From Anaerolineae bacterium (GTDB lineage Bacteria; Chloroflexota; Anaerolineae; B4-G1), in NCBI GenBank assembly GCA_030612585.1, contig JAUWNP010000092.1, positions 1 to 16,794 of the forward strand: a stretch of DNA of 16,794 nt, given 5' to 3'. This document shows positions 13,779-16,794 of this stretch, in pieces. The notes under the pieces were generated by a model. That model was not told the origin of the DNA. It saw only the letters and a list, made by a program, of their open reading frames with translations, and ran no database searches. The first letter of the stretch is position 1. Every line of letters begins with the position of its first letter. The position numbers and the translations under genes are program-made.

Positions 13779-14888
13779 ATGTTCAAACAAGAGGATTTGC
13801 GCGAACTGGTAGCGTTTCGGGCTCAGACGCCGATGTTGAGCGTCTACCTGAACGTGGACCCGACGGAACGCACGACAGATGAATATAAACTTTCGCTACG
13901 GCAAATGCTGAAGCATGCGGAAGGATTGGCTGCCCCCGAAGATATGGCAGCCGTAGGGCGGTTTTTTGATCACGAATACGATTGGTCGGGCCGGGGGGTG
14001 GTCGTTTTCTCTTGTGCCAAAGAGGAGTTCTGGCGCGCGTATCCCCTGGCCGTTCCCGTTGCTTCCGGGGTGACGGTGGCCCATAAACCATACATCTGGC
14101 CGCTGGCGGCGCTCGTGGATGCCTATGGCAGTTACCTGGTGGCACTGGTAAATCGGGAGAGGGTACGGCTGTCACTTTTTGGAATGGGCGAGTTACAGAT
14201 CAGTGATGGATACGTGGGAGAGGATGTGCGCAAGTTGAAGAAAGGGCGCGGCTCTTCGGGCGGGCCGGGGCGTCGAGGGGGAGCACCCATCTCGAGCAAG
14301 CGCGAGGAGGAGATAGCACAGCGCAACATCCGCAAAGCAGTCAAGGCGACGCAGCGTTTCTGCCGCAAACACAAGCCACAGCGCCTGATCATCGCTGGCG
14401 CTGAACCGACGGTGGCCCGGTTTCGCGAGGCATTGTCCAAACGGTTCCAGAAGAAGGTGATCGGTTCGTTCAGCGCCGACGTGAACGCATCAGAGCCAGA
14501 GATACGGGATCGCTCCCTGGAGATTTTGCGGCAGGTGGAAGATGAACGGAAGACGGCCCTGGTGGAAGCGGTGTTCACGGCGGCGGCGAAGGGGCGGGGC
14601 GGCGTCATCCGCCTGGCAGATACACTCGGCGCGGCCCACGAGGGCCGCATCCAGACGCTGGTAGTAGCCCGTGGCTATCACCAGCCAGGTTACCAGTGCC
14701 GCAACTGTGCTTACATCACCGACCAATCATTGGAGATTTGCCCCTTCTGCGACGGTGAATTCGCGGAGATTCCCGACGCAGCCGAGGCACTGGTGACGAA
14801 GGTGATCGAAGACAGCGGCAAAGTGGAGGTGGTGGACGATCACCCCAAGATAGCAAAGTTCGGCGTGGGGGCGCTATTGAGGTATTAG
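13779..14888 (+). CDS. Bacterial eRF1-like protein (baeRF-type) with C-terminal zinc knuckles
   Basis: A 369-aa protein with the organisation of bacterial/archaeal relatives of eRF1 and Pelota (baeRF group, family 10-like). An N-terminal alpha/beta part (about 1-100; TPMLSVYLNVDP) is followed by the domain starting YGSYLVALVNRERVRLSLF (116-134). A Gly/Arg loop GSSGGPGRRGGAP (158-170) stands where release factors carry GGQ, and an L7Ae-like part follows from about 200 (QRLIIAGAEPTVARF). The end carries C307-x2-C310-x10-C321-x2-C324, a probable zinc site. GGQ is missing, so peptide release by the standard mechanism is doubtful; ribosome rescue or another ribosome-linked task is inferred. ATG 13779 is preferred over GTG 13776, since AAGGGGG lies 8 bases away. 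It lies 67 bases after htrA, may be co-transcribed with it, and ends at a strong terminator. Confidence 0.75.
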   Translation: MFKQEDLRELVAFRAQTPMLSVYLNVDPTERTTDEYKLSLRQMLKHAEGLAAPEDMAAVGRFFDHEYDWSGRGVVVFSCAKEEFWRAYPLAVPVASGVTVAHKPYIWPLAALVDAYGSYLVALVNRERVRLSLFGMGELQISDGYVGEDVRKLKKGRGSSGGPGRRGGAPISSKREEEIAQRNIRKAVKATQRFCRKHKPQRLIIAGAEPTVARFREALSKRFQKKVIGSFSADVNASEPEIRDRSLEILRQVEDERKTALVEAVFTAAAKGRGGVIRLADTLGAAHEGRIQTLVVARGYHQPGYQCRNCAYITDQSLEICPFCDGEFAEIPDAAEALVTKVIEDSGKVEVVDDHPKIAKFGVGALLRY

Positions 14889-14903
14889 AACGCGGATTCC
14901 AGG

Positions 14904-14943
14904 ACAATAACGGATAGACAGTAACGGCTAACAGTAACGGATA
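14904..14943. repeat. Three tandem 13-14 bp repeats
   Basis: ACAATAACGGATAG, ACAGTAACGGCTA and ACAGTAACGGATA follow one another directly, between the eRF1-like stop codon and the terminator. No function is evident. Confidence 0.8.
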
Positions 14944-14946
14944 GGA

Positions 14947-14977
14947 GGGGGTCGCAGTAGCGACCCCCTTTTGATTT
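14947..14977 (+). terminator. Strong intrinsic terminator of the eRF1-like gene
   Basis: GGGGGTCGC (14947-14955), loop AGTA, GCGACCCCC (14960-14968), then TTTTGATTT. The 9-bp perfect GC stem with a tetraloop and T-tract is a textbook rho-independent terminator, 58 bases after the stop codon. Confidence 0.92.
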
Positions 14978-14990
14978 GCGTTGCCCTCGG

Positions 14991-15024
14991 AGACCCTTGG
15001 GGTTTTCCGAAACCCCGAGGGTCT
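14991..15024. repeat. Dispersed hairpin repeat
   Basis: AGACCCTTGGGGTTT (14991-15005), loop TCCG, AAACCCCGAGGGTCT (15010-15024): 14 of 15 positions pair. It lies inside the degraded reading frame, where it encodes LGVSENPKGL. Similar CCCTTGGGGTTT palindromes are known as dispersed repeats in Chloroflexota (from memory, unchecked). On the minus strand it could end the toxin-antitoxin transcript. Confidence 0.75.
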
Positions 15025-15380
15025 GGGCGTAAGTCTCCCTCCACTCCAAGTAGTGCTCGTACGAAGCGCCCACGGTGCCCACCTGCGCCGTCTCGAAGCA
15101 GGTAGCGATCATCACTTGCGCGTAGCGAAACAGCCGCTCGGCCCCCTCCGGCTCGGTTACCTCCTCGTGCTGGTTCGAATAGCGCAGGAGTTGAGAAAAG
15201 GCACGCCACTGCCCGCGAACTGTATCATTGATCCATCTAGGTCGGTCTGGAACGTAGACAGTGACGGCGACAATTTCGTCGTCACTGTTGTAGTCGCAGA
15301 CTACGTGTAACTGTACATCGTACTTGATGGTCGGCCCGAGGATGAGCACGCGCCAACGGTCGGGGCATCAACAGATCTCC

Positions 15381-16475
15381 TCACATTGGTCCAGGAGTAT
15401 CAATCCAGTCCTCAAGTTGCGACTTAACGCTGAGTAACAGAGTGCGCAGGTTTTTGTATGGTACTAGTCCTTCATAATGCAATCGTCCTAAAACGATGCC
15501 AGGGTGCCGTCCCATACTCTGAGCAAAAGCAATGATCTTGGCCCGCGAAAAGTATGGCTGGGTTGCGGCCACAAATTCAGTGAAGGCTGTGCGGTCAATG
15601 AGCCAGTCCTGGGCCAGTTGGTTTGCCTCGGTTTCCACATCGTTGCCATCACGCTCATCGAGGTTATCCAGGTAAAGACCCTCGTGCCCGGCTACAATGT
15701 GCGCCAGTTCGTGCAGCAAAGTGAACCAAAAACTGTCATTCCTGTCGTAGCGCAGGGTGAGGGCAACGACTGGATGTTCCTCAAAGATGAAAGCCGCTCC
15801 GTCAAGATAAGTGTGCGGGAGATGTGGCACGATGACGAAGTGAACGCCCAGGTTATGGAGGAAGGTTGGAACCTGCCTCGCCCTTTCTGGTACTGCGGAA
15901 TAGGTCAACAGTGTGGGCAGCGCGGCACAGAGTTGGCCATGGTCATACGTCGCCACAGTTTGGATCCGCACCAGACGTTCGACCCGCTTGACCCAAGCGA
16001 CCTCCGCTGCAACTTCCGGGCCGGATATCTGGCTCTGCCGGAAGGTCACGGCCAGGCAAGGTTGGTCTTCCAGGTTGGCGATTCCCAGGAAGTCACAGAC
16101 TTCTCGCTCTAGATCATCCAGCGAGTCCGACGCCTGGATCCAGCCGCGCTTGATCAACTCGGCAACCGGTGTCAAACTGTAGAGACGGCTCTTTCGGGCA
16201 ATCTCAGACTGATCAAGTTTTTTGCGTGCCTGGTGAACCTGGTAGTTGGTTTCCAGGTTCAGCCAGAAGTCAGGTGACGTCCCAAAAGCCGCGGCCAACT
16301 GTAACGCTGTCTTCGGTGTGATTTGCTTGCGTCCCCGAACGATCTGGCTGATCGTCTGCTCAGGCCGTCCCGTGATTTCGGCCAGGTTCTTCTGGGTCCA
16401 CCCTCTGGCATCCAGCTCGCGCCGGATAATGCGGCCTGGCGGTGTTGCCCTGGCAGGTATTAGATCGGCACCCAT
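15381..16475 (-). CDS. higA: HigA-type antitoxin fused to ImmA/IrrE peptidase-like domain
   Basis: A 364-aa protein. The N-terminal XRE helix-turn-helix of the HigA kind covers about 10-80 (PPGRIIRRELDARGWTQ, then PEQTISQIVRGRKQITPKTA). It should bind the operon's own operator and neutralise the HigB toxin. The C-terminal half is an ImmA/IrrE-type zinc-metallopeptidase-like domain with HELAH at 255-259 and a candidate third ligand E283 in ETEAN. Members of that family cleave regulators or act as sensors. Start: ATG 16475 is chosen because GAGGGGGA lies just upstream. A TTG at 16499 would overlap the toxin stop and lacks a site. It follows the toxin by about 20 bases, so one operon in the toxin-first order typical of higBA. 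The joined peptidase may make the antitoxin self-processing or signal-responsive; this is inference. Confidence 0.88.
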   Translation of the reverse strand: MGADLIPARATPPGRIIRRELDARGWTQKNLAEITGRPEQTISQIVRGRKQITPKTALQLAAAFGTSPDFWLNLETNYQVHQARKKLDQSEIARKSRLYSLTPVAELIKRGWIQASDSLDDLEREVCDFLGIANLEDQPCLAVTFRQSQISGPEVAAEVAWVKRVERLVRIQTVATYDHGQLCAALPTLLTYSAVPERARQVPTFLHNLGVHFVIVPHLPHTYLDGAAFIFEEHPVVALTLRYDRNDSFWFTLLHELAHIVAGHEGLYLDNLDERDGNDVETEANQLAQDWLIDRTAFTEFVAATQPYFSRAKIIAFAQSMGRHPGIVLGRLHYEGLVPYKNLRTLLLSVKSQLEDWIDTPGPM

Positions 16476-16495
16476 TGTTCCCCCTCTTATGTCCC

Positions 16496-16794
16496 TCAAT
16501 GGTAATCTTCAATATCAACGATCAACAGATATCTGCCCTGCTCGTCTTGTTCCCTCTCAATAATCAGGCGAAACTGCTTGCCCAGGCGGATGGAGTGTTG
16601 ATGACTTCGTTTACCTTTGAGTTTCTCGTAGCGCAGCCCTCTGAGTGCATAGAGGTCTCGCTCGTCTACGGCTGCTCTCATGACGCCCATGACCTCGAAG
16701 AAAGCGTCAATAACTGCCGGTGGGTATTTATGGGCACCCTTCTCTTCGGTGTAGAGTGCTTCGATTTTCTTCGACTTGAACCGGAACCTCAAAG
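16496..16794 (-). CDS. higB: HigB/RelE-superfamily toxin (start at or beyond window edge)
   Basis: About 98 residues of a HigB-like mRNA-interferase fold. The sequence RFRFKSKKIEALYTEEKG opens the family. The blocks LYALRGLRYEKLKGKRSHQH (48-67, typical L.G.R...L.G.R...SIR) and GKQFRLIIE with the final DIEDYH mark it as a RelE/HigB protein. HigB toxins cut translated mRNA at the ribosome. The only visible start is TTG 16792, two bases from the right edge, so the true start may be outside; the length is already close to the family's usual 90-100. The stop codon lies 20 bases before the ATG of the antitoxin gene. The family is clear; exact catalytic residues cannot be assigned by eye. Confidence 0.85.
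   Translation of the reverse strand, partial: LRFRFKSKKIEALYTEEKGAHKYPPAVIDAFFEVMGVMRAAVDERDLYALRGLRYEKLKGKRSHQHSIRLGKQFRLIIEREQDEQGRYLLIVDIEDYH

Larger units (their letters stand above)
14885..15349 (-). pseudogene. Degraded reading frame with DUF4258-like start
   Basis: An open frame of 154 codons from GTG 15349. Its first about 42 residues (LHVVCDYNSDDEIVAVTVYV, PDRPRW) look like the C-terminal half of a DUF4258 domain, a small family often found beside toxin-antitoxin-type genes. The matching frame goes on upstream of the GTG (CPDRWRV) until a TGA, so the N-terminal half is missing. Residues about 50-115 (e.g. ATCFETAQVGTVGASYEHYL) I do not recognise. The last about 40 residues are encoded by a hairpin repeat, a terminator and tandem repeats, so they are unlikely to be original. 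The frame overlaps the end of the eRF1-like gene. GAGGAG lies upstream at about 15378-15383 but serves no matching ATG in this frame. A gene remnant is the best reading; a short expressed protein cannot be excluded. Confidence 0.5.

Overview
The window reads as a chromosomal stretch of a Chloroflexota (Anaerolineae-like) bacterium. This is inferred, not proven. The supporting signs are a high-GC genome with many short palindromic repeats, Pro/Thr-rich linkers (PTPTP) behind signal peptides, the YLPLILR motif in a secreted PKD protein, LysM cell-surface proteins, a CTC-type L25, and a single-PDZ lipoprotein HtrA. No rRNA, tRNA, CRISPR array, integrase or intact insertion sequence was found.

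Layout. 1-2818 (minus) is a cell-surface block: the start of a secreted protein cut by the window edge, a three-LysM protein, and a secreted DUF11-like/PKD/fibronectin-III protein. The last two are translationally coupled by an ATGA overlap, and a structured leader lies in front. 3141-6047 (minus) is a large SWIM/SNF2 ATPase. 6050-8219 is a repeat-rich accessory stretch with three small genes (a 67-aa unknown, a zinc-ribbon protein, and YjbQ) and four copies of one hairpin repeat. 8220-9215 (+) is a leaderless trypsin-fold protease, followed by a 118-bp MITE-like palindrome and a convergent diacylglycerol/lipid kinase-type gene. That kinase is divergent from rplY (L25). After rplY come a composite repeat and a coupled pair: a J-domain protein (DnaJ C-terminal type without zinc finger) and a lipoprotein HtrA protease. 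Next is a bacterial eRF1-like (baeRF) protein ended by a textbook intrinsic terminator. The right end (minus) is a HigB-type toxin, a HigA-type antitoxin fused to an ImmA/IrrE peptidase-like domain, and a degraded DUF4258-like reading frame.

How it fits together. Several genes concern proteostasis and translation: L25, the J-protein, HtrA, the eRF1-like factor, and the ribosome-targeting type of toxin expected of HigB. The surface block is a separate function. The most unusual signal is the hairpin repeat family at 6535-8084. Two copies carry a promoter-like TTGCGY-17-TACAAT motif at the same position, next to a terminator-like hairpin, so the repeat may insulate and drive neighbouring small genes. 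No complete, clearly new multi-gene system could be demonstrated from sequence alone.
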